Positions 1 to 8,630 are shown, counted from the stretch's first letter. The stretch: DNA of 64,000 nt from Bacteroidia bacterium (GCA_025059535.1 JANXCX010000022.1:1-64000), one strand, 5' to 3'. Notes: generated by a model not told the origin, from the sequence alone. Made by a program: numbers and translations.

Positions 1-1
1 G

Positions 2-355
2 GCTATTGGCTACGAGGCGAACCTTCGGGGCGTCTTTGTAGGCCTAGCGTATAGCGAGGAGGTTGGACCTGAGCTTTTCTCTCAGGTGGAAAGCCTGAGA
101 AATGATGGACAGTCCTACACGATAATAGATGTGCGGGGGCAAGATGAGGCGGCTTCCAGACCCAGTATTAGAGGGGCTCTTAACATTCCTTTAGATGAGC
201 TGCGCGAGCGCTTGGCTGAGGTACCTCGTACGCGTCCGATAATCGTACATTGCGCTGGGGGCTACCGTTCGGCTATTGGGAGTAGCCTTCTCTTGGGTGC
301 CGGCTTTTCGCCGGTCTATGATGCGGGTGAGGCTATCCAGCGACTCTTAGGCTAG
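2..355 (+). CDS. C-terminal rhodanese domain of a truncated (window-edge) protein, probably MBL-fold/rhodanese sulfurtransferase
   Basis: The reading frame is open from base 2, so the N-terminus lies outside the window. The visible 117 residues end in a complete rhodanese domain: a 'IIDVRG' strand, a 'GALNIPL' segment and the active-site loop 'HCAGGYRS', whose Cys would carry the persulfide. The preceding 'IGYEANLRGVF' segment resembles the linker and degenerate first rhodanese repeat of metallo-beta-lactamase/rhodanese fusions such as persulfide dioxygenase-type enzymes. That larger architecture is inference. The TAG stop overlaps the stop of the convergent gene in the four bases 'ctag' at 352-355. 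Confidence 0.75.
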   Translation, partial: AIGYEANLRGVFVGLAYSEEVGPELFSQVESLRNDGQSYTIIDVRGQDEAASRPSIRGALNIPLDELRERLAEVPRTRPIIVHCAGGYRSAIGSSLLLGAGFSPVYDAGEAIQRLLG

Positions 356-909
356 CGCCCGCGTATCGGCCCAAGGGGAGCCCGCTGAATAGGGGGGCGA
401 TTGACCGTCCCGCGGTTATAGGTGCAGATGCGCTCGGCTTCATGATACGTCCCATCGTGATTCATAACCACGCGCTGCTGAAGGGTCAATCGTCCCCCCT
501 CTAGCTTAGCCGTGCCTTCTATGTCGCTCATAGCCCCCTGTTGACGCGGAATGCGAAGCTCCGAATTAGAGATTACTTCGCCACGCAGCTCTTCCTCTGC
601 CGTAGAGGAGACTGAAGCGCCGGCGTTCTGAGCTTGACTCCGATAGGTGATCCGTATTAAGACGCCGCGCGCATTTTGGGGATCAGCGGAAATGGTGAGC
701 GTACTTGTTTGAGTGGCTTCCGCTTGGGAGGCCTCACTTTGAGAAACTAGATTACTTTTGATAACCCGCACTTGGCAGGTTCCGGCTTGCTGCCAAGTAC
801 CTAAGAAGGCGCTACGCGCCTCCTGGCTCCAGCTGCTCCCTACTGATAGTCCCGCAACTAATCCTATGCCGACTAACCGCATGCAACAAAGGTGCAAACT
901 TCCCTTCAA
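352..909 (-). CDS. Small secreted protein of unknown function
   Basis: The protein has 185 residues from a TTG start at 909, or 176 from ATG at 882. The TTG is preferred because a perfect TAnnTTTG element ends 4 nt before it. A hydrophobic N-terminal segment ('LVGIGLVAGLSVGSSWSQ') looks like a signal peptide. The mature part opens with 'FLGTWQQAGTC' and closes with 'ERICTYNRG', a layout shared with the EGF-type lipoprotein at 61073-61555 ('FIGRWQGRQVC' and 'LSCTYFLKRR'). This suggests a small lipocalin-like beta fold held by a terminal Cys pair, which is inference. The last 20 residues are basic and Pro-rich. No known family was recognised. Confidence 0.65.
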   Translation of the reverse strand: MKGSLHLCCMRLVGIGLVAGLSVGSSWSQEARSAFLGTWQQAGTCQVRVIKSNLVSQSEASQAEATQTSTLTISADPQNARGVLIRITYRSQAQNAGASVSSTAEEELRGEVISNSELRIPRQQGAMSDIEGTAKLEGGRLTLQQRVVMNHDGTYHEAERICTYNRGTVNRPPIQRAPLGPIRGR

Positions 910-913
910 CGAT

Positions 914-921
914 CAAACATA
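914..921 (-). promoter_or_regulatory. -7 promoter element TATGTTTG for the secreted protein at 352-909
   Basis: This is a perfect match to TAnnTTTG on the minus strand. Its last G is separated by 4 nt (atcg) from the TTG start at 909, predicting a leaderless transcript. Confidence 0.55.
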
Positions 922-950
922 ACCTTCGTATAGCAATTTGGCGAATTACT

Positions 951-1910
951 CTAAGAATAAAGCCGATGCGAGTTGGGTATGAAGGGCTTTTGAAGGAGGT
1001 AGCCGACCTCGGCACAAAATATTAATAGGAGACCTGCCCGGAGGCGCACGAAAGGGGCGAGGAACACGAGAGGAACGAAGGGAAGTCCCAACCGATACCG
1101 AAGCGCAAGCCAAAGAAGGGAGTGGGGCTCCGCTTTCAGGCCCAACCCTGCCTGTCTTACCGCCCGTAGAAAATTTTGGTAGGAAAGTCGTATAGTCCTT
1201 AGGCGAAATACTTCTGAGTTTTCCTGAGATGCCTCCGAAGGAAGAAGCCAGCTAAAAGTTTTCTCTGGAAAGGAATGGAGGTAAGGCACTTTGCCCCAAA
1301 AGCTGCGGCTAATAGGCTGATACCCCCCACAGGGCGAGGGATAAGGCGGAAAAACCACTAAAAGAAAGCCACCAGGCTGCAAAAGGCTTTCTATCCTGCT
1401 TAGCGCCAGTTCGGTATCTTCCAAATGTTCTATTACATCCCCAAAGATAGCCAAGTGAAATTAACCCTGTCAACCCGAAGGTATCTCTTGGCGTAGGATG
1501 TCTTGGGGCACAAGCCTAAGGGAGAATTGGAGGGTTAGGGCTACGGTCTGTCCAGACTCCAAGCGTAGCTGTTTGATATCCGTACCTACAGCCTCTGAGG
1601 CTCCCGTCAAAAGGAAGGCCGCTAAAACCCCAGCCTCGGCACAGCCCACCGCTATCACCCGCATCCCGAGCTGAAAGGCCCCCCTGAACTACCAGAAAAG
1701 GCCGCAAGTGAAACCCTCCTGTAGCAAACTGATGTCACCCGTACCGCCTGAGGTAAGTTGGAGCCTTGCGCGAAGCCGTTTCACCTCAGGGGATTTGGCG
1801 CGCTAAGCGCGTCGTGCCAGACACAGGCCCAGGGTCTTTATACACTAGCGGAAGTCCCTGTAGGGAGTGGTAGCTTTTCCCCGCTTGTTGAAGGTATTTA
1901 CAGAATCCAT
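951..1910 (-). pseudogene. Decayed class I SAM-dependent methyltransferase with five in-frame stops
   Basis: A single minus-strand frame runs from ATG at 1910 to the stop at 951-953. It carries five internal nonsense codons, TAG 1845-1847, TAG 1803-1805, TAG 1689-1691, TGA 1470-1472 and TAA 1461-1463, and needs no frameshift. Read through the stops, the protein keeps methyltransferase order: SAM motif I 'RVIAVGCAEAG' followed by 'VGTDI' (acidic strand-2 end), then 'LAIFGDVIEHLED' (motif IV region) and 'LLQPGGFLLVVFPPY' (motif V/VI). Motif I itself has lost its usual Asp and Gly residues, so the enzyme would be inactive even without the stops. It begins 34 nt after murI on the same strand. All five stops could come from single C-to-T or G-to-A changes. 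Confidence 0.75.
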
Positions 1911-1943
1911 TAGGCGCAGGGCGAATTTGAGGACTTTCTGGCT

Positions 1944-2720
1944 CTATGAGGGGCAAGGAAGGGGCATGGGCCGAAGGGGGCTACCCCAAAAACGACTCGC
2001 TAAGGCTATAAAGCGGGGATTGGGGTCGGATAGCCATAGGGTCAAAGAGCCCTTTTGTCCAGAATCGGTGAGTGGGCTACAGATGGCTTCCGCTAAGAGG
2101 CGCGCCGTGCTGATTATCTTTACATCCTGACCGCGCCTTAGGTAGTAGCGGCGAATAAGCGGGACTAGAAGGGGATAGTGTGTACAGGCTAAAACTAGCG
2201 TCCGCACTTCTCCTAGTTCGGTTAGATAGGTACGCAGAGCGGCACGGGTAGCGGGGTGCTTAGTCCATCCCTCCTCAATTAGCGGTACCAGAAGAGGGGT
2301 AGCCAGTTCTTTTACCGTATAGCCCATTTGGCTTAGGGCTCGGCCGTAAAGGTGCGAGCGAATGGTAGTGTAAGTACCGATGACACCGACCGGTTCGGGT
2401 AGGCGATGTGCGCGAAAGTAGGCTAGCGTAGGCTGGATGGCATCCCAAACGGGGAGGCCAGCCGCTACTTCCTGGGCTACATCCACCGCTACCGCTGAGG
2501 CTGTATTGCAGGCTATTCCGATGCCTTCCGCCCCAGCGGCTATAAGGAAACGCACAATTTCGCGCACATACCCCCGCAGTTGGGCGGGGGATTTATCCCC
2601 ATAGGGCAGGTGGGCCGTATCGCCATAGTAGAGCAAATCCACCTTGGGCCGGCGCATCCACACCCAGCGCGCCGTAATAAGCCCGCCCAAACCCGAGTCA
2701 AATAAACCAATGCGCCTCAT
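1944..2720 (-). CDS. murI: Glutamate racemase
   Basis: This enzyme interconverts L- and D-glutamate to supply D-Glu for peptidoglycan and acts in the cytoplasm. The 258 residues are normal length. Visible family marks are the N-terminal 'IGLFDSGLGG', the 'DTAHLPYG' loop, and the two catalytic cysteines at about C71 ('ACNTAS') and C179 ('ACTHYPLL'). Its ATG overlaps the stop of the upstream OmpH-like gene in ATGA (2717-2720), so the two are translationally coupled. It is the last intact gene of the envelope operon; the order porG-uppS-bamA-ompH-ompH-murI is a known Bacteroidota arrangement. Confidence 0.95.
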   Translation of the reverse strand: MRRIGLFDSGLGGLITARWVWMRRPKVDLLYYGDTAHLPYGDKSPAQLRGYVREIVRFLIAAGAEGIGIACNTASAVAVDVAQEVAAGLPVWDAIQPTLAYFRAHRLPEPVGVIGTYTTIRSHLYGRALSQMGYTVKELATPLLVPLIEEGWTKHPATRAALRTYLTELGEVRTLVLACTHYPLLVPLIRRYYLRRGQDVKIISTARLLAEAICSPLTDSGQKGSLTLWLSDPNPRFIALASRFWGSPLRPMPLPCPS

Positions 2721-3355
2721 CGGCGCGGTAAGCCCGGACCCGGCGTAGCCCCCGTACTTGGTAAGGCCTTCAGCGTATCCCCCGAAGGACGCTGAATTCT
2801 CGTCGTATCTATCCCCAAACGCCGCAGAAGCCGATCCGTAACATCATCCGCCTTAGGTCCATGAAGAATAAAAGCCACCCCCGTAGCGTTGGAATTATTC
2901 AGAATGTAGTCATAGCCTTCCGCTGTGGCTAATTCCGTTATAGCCTTTTGAAGCTTTTCAATAATAGGCTGCAGAAGCTCCGCTTTTTTCTTGAGGTAGC
3001 TTTGCTCAGACTCTTCTTGGAAGCGCTTGATTTCTTCATCCAGCTTCATGATTTCCTTGCGCCTTTCTTCCTCTTGGGCGGCGGTCAGTTTGCCCTGCTG
3101 CTTGAGTTCAGTATATTCCTCCACTTTAGTTTGGAGGTAGCTCTGCTTGATATTGAGCTGCTCAATTACTTTGCGCTCATAGCTACGCAGCTGCTGCTCC
3201 ACCTGCTGGGCTTCGGGCATATAGCTAAGTACGAGTTCCAAATTTGTATAGCCTATGCGGAGCGGTTTAGGCGTAGGCTGAGCCGGCGAAACGGAAGGTT
3301 GGCTACAGGAAAGGAGGATAGCTATGCCGGCTAAGCGTAGGCGTATTGGCCACAT
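2717..3355 (-). CDS. OmpH/Skp-family periplasmic chaperone, second copy
   Basis: The protein has 212 residues. An N-terminal hydrophobic segment ends in 'ILLSCSQ', so Cys17 may be a lipobox cysteine and the protein a lipoprotein. 'IGYTNLELVLSYMPEA' is the typical first strand of the OmpH family. A long charged coiled coil follows (roughly residues 45-130), the tentacle of Skp, and then 'EGYDYILNN' and 'DDVTDRLLRRLG' close the body domain. Skp proteins hold unfolded outer-membrane proteins for BamA, encoded two genes upstream. The C-terminal tail of about 30 residues is Pro/Thr-rich and likely disordered. It is a tandem paralogue of the gene at 3376-3885, 20 nt away. Confidence 0.88.
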   Translation of the reverse strand: MWPIRLRLAGIAILLSCSQPSVSPAQPTPKPLRIGYTNLELVLSYMPEAQQVEQQLRSYERKVIEQLNIKQSYLQTKVEEYTELKQQGKLTAAQEEERRKEIMKLDEEIKRFQEESEQSYLKKKAELLQPIIEKLQKAITELATAEGYDYILNNSNATGVAFILHGPKADDVTDRLLRRLGIDTTRIQRPSGDTLKALPSTGATPGPGLPRR

Positions 3356-3375
3356 CAGCCAAAGGTAGGAATTTC

Positions 3376-3885
3376 TCAGCGTGCGCCAAGTCTATTAGCC
3401 ACGGCATCGGTCACATCGTAGGCCGCTTCTCCGTAGAGCAGTACGCCGCCCGCACTGCGATCCAAAATGATAGAGAAGCGACGCTCCTGGGCTACGGCTT
3501 GAATAGCCTGTTGGAGACGGTCCAAAATGGGCTTCATTTTTTCCTCGCGCTGCTTGAAGAGGTCGCCGTTTGGACCGAAGCGCCGACGCTGCAGCTCACG
3601 GACCTTACGCTCTTCGGCCTCTATCTCTTCCTGCTTGCGGCGCTTCATTTCGGGCGACATGAGCGGCTCTTGCTCCCGATACTGCTGGAAAAGCTGCTCT
3701 ATGCGCGCATACTGATCCTCAATTTCCTTCTGCCACTGCTGCGTAAGCCGCTCAATCTCCTGCTCGGCCGCCTTGTACTCAGGTAGTTTTTCTAAAATAG
3801 CTTGGCTATCCACAAAGCCTACTTTTTGCGCCAAAAGCCCCCCCGTAAAGAGGAGGATGAGCCCTAAACCTATGCCCTTCTTCAT
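3376..3885 (-). CDS. OmpH/Skp-family periplasmic chaperone, first copy
   Basis: The 169-residue protein has a cleavable signal peptide ('GLGLILLFTGGLLAQ'). The mature part starts 'KVGFVDSQAILEKLPEY', the hallmark first strand and helix of OmpH/Skp. A Gln/Glu/Arg-rich coiled coil (about residues 40-120) precedes the C-terminal body segment 'RRFSIILDRSAGGVLLYG'. It is expected in the periplasm, delivering outer-membrane proteins to the BAM complex. Its ATG overlaps the stop of bamA as ATGA (3882-3885), tying synthesis of chaperone and insertase together. The plus-strand open frames within both ompH genes are antisense shadows of the coiled-coil codons. Confidence 0.92.
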   Translation of the reverse strand: MKKGIGLGLILLFTGGLLAQKVGFVDSQAILEKLPEYKAAEQEIERLTQQWQKEIEDQYARIEQLFQQYREQEPLMSPEMKRRKQEEIEAEERKVRELQRRRFGPNGDLFKQREEKMKPILDRLQQAIQAVAQERRFSIILDRSAGGVLLYGEAAYDVTDAVANRLGAR

Positions 3886-6347
3886 AGCTGCTGACCTATC
3901 ATGAAGTGAAAGCGCCCGCCACCTAAAGGAAAGCCATTTGGATCCCGGGCGTCATCTAGGCCATACCCGTAGTCTACTCCCAGTAGGCCAAACATGGGCA
4001 GGAATATCCGGGCGCCTACACCAAAAGAGCGACGCAGCTGGAGCGGATTGACCATCCGCAGATTACCCCAAGCGTTGCCCCCTTCCGCAAAAGCATGCAC
4101 CCACAGCATAGCCGCTGGATTGAGGGAAATAGGCTGGCGCAATTCCAGAGTAAATTTAGTGAAGGCCAAAGATCCATTAGCTGGCCCAATAAAAGGCGAG
4201 GCATACCCGCGCAGGGCGATAATTTCCCGGCCGTCAATACTAAAGCCTTGAATCCCATCTCCCCCTAAGAAGAAGCGCTCGAAAGGGGAGAAAGGTAAGG
4301 CTGGATTGTAGCGTCCTAGGAGGCCGAGGCGAAAGCGCGGCGCCAAAACCATGTTCCCTACCACCCGCACGAAAAACTGGGCATCCATGCGCCATTTGTG
4401 GAACTCCAAGAGGCGCAGGGCATCGCGCTGGGGCACATAACCGCTGCGCAGAATATAGGACCACGGGGGAGTAGCCTCCACCGACAGAATAACCGAAGAG
4501 CCCGAGCGTGGGTATATGGGCGCATCTATACTCGTGCGCTCTATCGCTTGCCGAAGGGCGAAGATATTGACATAGGCTTGGCCTCGATCGCCTAAAAGCG
4601 TGAAGGCATTGCGAGCGGTGTAGTAACGGTAAGCCACTGTAAGATAGCTTCGGAAAAAGTCATCCGGAAAACGAAGCCGCCGCCCCAAATCTACCGACAA
4701 GCCCAAAATAGATAGGTGAAAATCCGATAGGATGCCCGTTTGAATTGAGTAGTAGGCCGAAACTCCGAAGGAATTGGGTTTGCGCCCGCCGAACCAGGGG
4801 TCTAAGAAGTTGATGGCGTAGTTTTGGAAGTTGCGGCCATTTAGCTGGACTTGGAGGCCGAGCTGCTGCCCATCCCCGGTGGGCAAAGGACGCCAAGCCC
4901 GCTTGTAGGGGATCCGACTGAAGGAGAAGTTATTGAAGCGCAGGCCAAGGGTAAGGATGAGCCCACCGCCGATTACATTTCCATAGGCATCCCGGATGCG
5001 CCCTCCCCAGCCACCCTGTAGGAAGACTTGATCCGAAGGCCGCTCTTCTAAGACATACTTGAGGTCCACCACTCCCTCACTGGGGTCTGGCAGGGGAAGG
5101 ATTTGGGTCTTTTCTTGATCAAAATAGCCTAAGGCTAAAAGCTCGCGCTGGGAGCGAATAAGGGCACTGCGACTGAATTTATCGCCAGGAAGGGTGCGCA
5201 CCTCCCGTAAAATTACCCGATCGCGCGTACGGTCATTACCCTCCGTAAGCAGCCGACGAATTGTAGCCTGCGGCCCCTCAAAAATCCGAATCACCACATC
5301 CACGGAATCTTCTCCTACGACCCGCTCCACAGGCTCCGCCCGAAAGAAAAGATACCCATCATCTAAGTAGAGCGAAGCGACATCATTGCCGTTAGGGTCC
5401 ATACTTAGGCGCCGTTCTAGGAGGGTGGGATTATACACCTCGCCGCGCCGGATACCCAGAATACGGCTAAGGGTAGTAGAGTCATGGAGGCTATTCCCTT
5501 CCCAATAGATATGGCGGAAGTAGTAGCGCCGGCCCTGATAGAGCTGGATATGCACGCGCAGGCGTTTAGGGGACACAAGCCAGACGCTATCGGATAAAAT
5601 GCGCGCATCGCGATAGCCGCGCTCGTGTAAGGCGCGCGTAAGCCGCTCCAAATCCTCTTCAAACTCTTTGCGCTGGAAGCGCGAGCGCTTCCAAAAGCGG
5701 TAAAAACGCCGCTCTTTAGTTTCCTTGAGCTTGCGTTTGGCCCAGCCGGCCGAAAGGTCCTGAAGCCCCTCTAAGGTGATCCGCTCAATTTTGACGCGGG
5801 GCCCACGCTCTACCCGAAAGGTTACCTTGACCGTATTCTTGCCCGTATCCGGCTCAATGTCGGTGGTAAGGCGCGCTTGATAGTAACCTTTGCTTTGCAG
5901 GTAGTTTAAGATGATACGCTGGGCATTCAAGCGCTGGGTCTCGGTAAAGATAGTGCCGCGCACCAGCCCGATCTTTTCCGAGATTTCCTTAGCCTGACTT
6001 TTATTCACGCCGCGTAGAACAAAGCGGCTAAGGCGCGGGCGCTCCTCTACGCGGATAGCCAGCCATATTTTACCCTCCTTGACACTGTCAGCTAAAATTT
6101 GGACATCTCCAAAAATTCCTTGCCGCCACAATTTCTGGACAGCGGCGGCCAAATCGTCCCCTGGCACACGTACCTTTTGACTTAGATAGAGCCCGCTGGT
6201 AATCAGAATCGCCTGCGCATCTATGTACTGGTTCCCTTCTACGCGCAGGCCTGCGATAGTTAGGGTACTTGGTTCCAGCGTACCCTGGGCATAGACTAAG
6301 AGGAAAGCACTTGGCCAAAACGCCGCTCGCGCCGCTGATATTCCCAT
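3882..6347 (-). CDS. bamA: Outer-membrane protein assembly factor BamA
   Basis: BamA is the Omp85 barrel that inserts outer-membrane proteins. Successive POTRA repeats are visible in the N-terminal half ('LTIAGLRVEGNQYIDAQA', 'LSRFVLRGVNKSQAKEIS', 'VKIERITLEGLQDL', then 'YFRHIYWEGNSLHDS' and 'ATIRRLLTEGNDRT'). A barrel follows with the Omp85 'PFERFFLGGDGIQGF' region and a closing 'GGGRFHFMIGQQL' strand. The ATG at 6347 was chosen because it is followed by a short signal peptide ('AAFWPSAFLLVYAQG'); the frame stays open to 6428, deep in uppS. From 6347 the protein has 821 residues and overlaps the uppS end by 52 bp. Confidence 0.93.
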   Translation of the reverse strand: MGISAARAAFWPSAFLLVYAQGTLEPSTLTIAGLRVEGNQYIDAQAILITSGLYLSQKVRVPGDDLAAAVQKLWRQGIFGDVQILADSVKEGKIWLAIRVEERPRLSRFVLRGVNKSQAKEISEKIGLVRGTIFTETQRLNAQRIILNYLQSKGYYQARLTTDIEPDTGKNTVKVTFRVERGPRVKIERITLEGLQDLSAGWAKRKLKETKERRFYRFWKRSRFQRKEFEEDLERLTRALHERGYRDARILSDSVWLVSPKRLRVHIQLYQGRRYYFRHIYWEGNSLHDSTTLSRILGIRRGEVYNPTLLERRLSMDPNGNDVASLYLDDGYLFFRAEPVERVVGEDSVDVVIRIFEGPQATIRRLLTEGNDRTRDRVILREVRTLPGDKFSRSALIRSQRELLALGYFDQEKTQILPLPDPSEGVVDLKYVLEERPSDQVFLQGGWGGRIRDAYGNVIGGGLILTLGLRFNNFSFSRIPYKRAWRPLPTGDGQQLGLQVQLNGRNFQNYAINFLDPWFGGRKPNSFGVSAYYSIQTGILSDFHLSILGLSVDLGRRLRFPDDFFRSYLTVAYRYYTARNAFTLLGDRGQAYVNIFALRQAIERTSIDAPIYPRSGSSVILSVEATPPWSYILRSGYVPQRDALRLLEFHKWRMDAQFFVRVVGNMVLAPRFRLGLLGRYNPALPFSPFERFFLGGDGIQGFSIDGREIIALRGYASPFIGPANGSLAFTKFTLELRQPISLNPAAMLWVHAFAEGGNAWGNLRMVNPLQLRRSFGVGARIFLPMFGLLGVDYGYGLDDARDPNGFPLGGGRFHFMIGQQL

Positions 6348-7036
6348 AGGGCTTGATAGAAATGCTCTCGCCGAAAATCGGGCCAGAATATAGGAAGGAA
6401 AACGAATTCGGTGTAGGCGCACTCCCACAGGAGAAAGTTGCTTAGGCGATACTCGCCGCTGGTACGGATAAGTAGCTCGGGGTCTGGCAGATCAGCGGTC
6501 CAGAGAAAGCGCCGGAAGAGGGTTTCGGTGATGGCCTCGGGGGGGAATTCGCCCTCCCTTACGGCTTGGGCGATGCGGCGGACCGCCTGTAGGATATCTT
6601 GACGCCCCCCGTAGCTGAGGGCTAGGGTGAGTATGAGGCGCTGGCCGTAACGCGTACGCTGCTGCGCTAAAGCCAAGCGCTTCCGCACGGCAGGGGGCAG
6701 GTCCTCCAGAGAGCCAATTACCTTCAGAGTTACTTCTTTTTGGATAAGGTTGGCTTCTTCATGCACCAGGACTTCTTCCAAGAGCTGCATAAGGGCCTGG
6801 ACTTCCTCAGGGGGCCGCTGCCAATTTTCGGTGGAGAAAGCATACAGGGTCAGGTAGCGTAGGCCTAATTCCGCGGCCGTTTCTACGGCCTCGCGCACGG
6901 CGGTGAGGGCCGCCCGGTGCCCTTCTATGCGCCGCTTACCCCGCTTTTGCGCCCAACGCCCATTCCCATCCATGATAATCGCCACATGCTGGGGTAGGCG
7001 CGTCGGGTCAAGCTGATGAGGGTATATCGCCTCCAC
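6296..7036 (-). CDS. uppS: Isoprenyl transferase (undecaprenyl diphosphate synthase)
   Basis: This cis-prenyltransferase makes the C55 lipid carrier for cell-wall precursors. The signature 'HVAIIMDGNGRWA' holds the catalytic Asp (about residue 23 from the chosen start); 'LYAFSTENWQRP' and 'LLIRTSGEYRLSNFLLWE' are the other conserved blocks. The GTG at 7036 is chosen because it overlaps the porG stop (TAGTG) and gives 246 residues, normal for the family. A longer frame to 7108 would overlap porG by 73 bp and adds residues not seen in relatives. The gene lies between porG and bamA in the envelope operon. Confidence 0.94.
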   Translation of the reverse strand: MEAIYPHQLDPTRLPQHVAIIMDGNGRWAQKRGKRRIEGHRAALTAVREAVETAAELGLRYLTLYAFSTENWQRPPEEVQALMQLLEEVLVHEEANLIQKEVTLKVIGSLEDLPPAVRKRLALAQQRTRYGQRLILTLALSYGGRQDILQAVRRIAQAVREGEFPPEAITETLFRRFLWTADLPDPELLIRTSGEYRLSNFLLWECAYTEFVFLPIFWPDFRREHFYQALWEYQRRERRFGQVLSS

Positions 7037-7878
7037 TAGCGAAACTTTGGACAACGCTCGCCCGGGTCTATAATGTAAAGCAGGGTGAAGCCCGTATAGA
7101 CGTACCAATCTTTCTGGTTGGCGAAACCTCGTATATCGTTAGCGGCGAAGCCACTGCTTCCTTGGTCTCGGTAGCCGCTGCGATCCGAAAGGGCGGCGGC
7201 TATCGGCCCCATTTGGGCTAGCATTAGGTCGGGGGGCGGATAACGGTCGCTCACGTCATCCAGATAGTCCGTAAAGGTTTTGCGCAGCCCAATTTCAAAG
7301 AGGAGATCCCACCGCGTAGAAAGCCGCCAGCGCGCCCCAATCCCCATCGGAATGCATATCTGCGTGAGTGCGTAAGGCTTAGGGTAATCGCGCGTAGGGT
7401 CATTCAGGTACTGACCCTCTGTACCTAAAGGCTGCAGGCGATACCAACGCCCATCGGGGCCTTTGGCCCGTGGATCAAAATTGAAGACACCTATGCCCGC
7501 AAAAATAAAAGGAGTGAAGGCCGGACGAAAGCGATAAATACGCGGCGAGGCAAAGAAATCATAGGTAAGCTGAAGGCTAAATTCCGTAATGTGGGATCTA
7601 AAATGGAGGTTTCGCCATTTGCGAAACCGATTGGTGCTCATGGAGTCGGCGGCCCCAATCCAGCCCTGCGTGAAGGTAAGGCGTACGCGCAGGTGGGGAT
7701 GGAAGTTATAGAAAAGGTTGATGCCAAAGCCTGGCCGCGTAAACTTGATAGTGAAGTCATCGTCTAGATCGCCTTTATAGTTGGTGATGCCTACCGAAGG
7801 GCCAGCACTCAAGTAGCTTCGGTAAGCTCGCTGTGCTGCCCCCAGGCCTACCAAAAGGCCAATCACCCATGCACGCAT
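7036..7878 (-). CDS. porG: PorG-like outer-membrane barrel (DUF6089 family), type IX secretion
   Basis: From ATG 7878 the protein has 280 residues and a signal peptide ('WVIGLLVGLGAAQ'). The mature start 'LSAGPSVGITNYKGDLDDD' matches the early strand of the DUF6089/PorG family, followed by alternating beta-barrel strands such as 'PAFTPFIFAGIGVFNFDP' and 'WDLLFEIGLRKTFTDYLDD'. PorG works with the T9SS ring components PorK/N in Porphyromonas. Position directly before uppS-bamA-ompH is the usual Bacteroidota location. The frame also opens at a TTG at 7905, but the ATG gives a clean signal peptide and sits 4 nt after a near-consensus -7 element. Confidence 0.8.
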   Translation of the reverse strand: MRAWVIGLLVGLGAAQRAYRSYLSAGPSVGITNYKGDLDDDFTIKFTRPGFGINLFYNFHPHLRVRLTFTQGWIGAADSMSTNRFRKWRNLHFRSHITEFSLQLTYDFFASPRIYRFRPAFTPFIFAGIGVFNFDPRAKGPDGRWYRLQPLGTEGQYLNDPTRDYPKPYALTQICIPMGIGARWRLSTRWDLLFEIGLRKTFTDYLDDVSDRYPPPDLMLAQMGPIAAALSDRSGYRDQGSSGFAANDIRGFANQKDWYVYTGFTLLYIIDPGERCPKFR

Positions 7879-7882
7879 AGGG

Positions 7883-7890
7883 CAAAGTAA
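7883..7890 (-). promoter_or_regulatory. Probable -7 element TTACTTTG (one mismatch) for porG
   Basis: TTACTTTG differs from TAnnTTTG at one base. It ends 4 nt before the porG ATG at 7878, the spacing seen at other promoters in this window. Confidence 0.35.
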
Positions 7891-7901
7891 AAAAATGTAG
7901 T

Positions 7902-8591
7902 TCAAATTATCCGCAGGGCGTTCAGTCCTCCATCTACGAAAAGCACTTGGCCGGTAATCCAGCTGCTATGGGGCGAGAGGAGAAAGGCGATGGCCGCAGC
8001 GATATCCTGGGGGGTCCCTATGCGACGGAGGGGATGGCGCTGAGCGGCTTGTTGGAGCCGTTCAGGGGTCTGGAGGAGCTTAGCGGCTAAAGGGGTCTGG
8101 GTAAGAGAGGGCGCTACGGCATTGACGCGGATGGAGGGGGCCCATTCCGCCGCCAGGCTCCGAACAAGCCCTTCCAAGGCCCCTTTGGCCGCCGCAATAC
8201 TGGCATGAAAGGCCATCCCCACCTGTACCGCTACCGTACTTACCAGCACCACACTAACCCCCTCGGTCGTTTCACGCAGCACTTTGTAGGCGTGCTGTAG
8301 GGCCCGGATAGCCCCACCGCAATTGATATGCCAATCGGCCAAAAAATCCGCCTCACGCAGCTGATGAAAAGGCCGCAGCGTAATACTACCAGGCAAATAA
8401 ACCAGCCCATGCAGGGGTGGCTGAAGCGGAGGAAGTTCATCCTTGAGAATATCCCCAGCAAAATACTGCACCGTAGGCGGCAGATCCCCGCGCGTGCGGG
8501 CAAAAACTATTACCTCATGACCTTCTTGGAGGAGAAGGTCGACCAAACTGCGGCCGATGCCGTGACTTCCGCCAATAAGCCAGTAACGCAT
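7902..8591 (-). CDS. Short-chain dehydrogenase/reductase-like protein with altered catalytic site
   Basis: The Rossmann fold is clear: 'YWLIGGSHGIGRSL' is the nucleotide loop, then 'HGLVYLPGSITLRPF', the Ser motif 'VVLVSTVAVQVGMAF', and the C-terminal 'SSWITGQVLFVDGG'. In the catalytic YxxxK position the sequence is 'HASIAAAKGALEG', so the usual Tyr is Ile while Lys is kept. From memory, a Bacteroidota SDR subfamily shares this 'FHASxAAAKGA' pattern, so it is probably a subfamily trait and not damage. ATG 8591 gives 229 residues; an upstream in-frame extension to 8660 crosses into pepA. The substrate is unknown. Confidence 0.75.
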   Translation of the reverse strand: MRYWLIGGSHGIGRSLVDLLLQEGHEVIVFARTRGDLPPTVQYFAGDILKDELPPLQPPLHGLVYLPGSITLRPFHQLREADFLADWHINCGGAIRALQHAYKVLRETTEGVSVVLVSTVAVQVGMAFHASIAAAKGALEGLVRSLAAEWAPSIRVNAVAPSLTQTPLAAKLLQTPERLQQAAQRHPLRRIGTPQDIAAAIAFLLSPHSSWITGQVLFVDGGLNALRII

Positions 8592-8630
8592 GTCCTTTCC
8601 AACAAAAACGGCTACTACCTTGTAACCCTC

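Noticed and set aside
1461-1691. Stop-codon recoding (TGA as Sec, TAG as Pyl) in the methyltransferase
   Set aside because: All three stop codons occur in the same frame, motif I is also degraded, and no SECIS-like or PylT signal is visible; decay is simpler.
2948-3786. Plus-strand Leu/Phe-rich frames opposite the two ompH genes
   Set aside because: They are the antisense of Glu/Lys/Gln coiled-coil codons, which always yields Leu/Phe/Leu-rich shadows.
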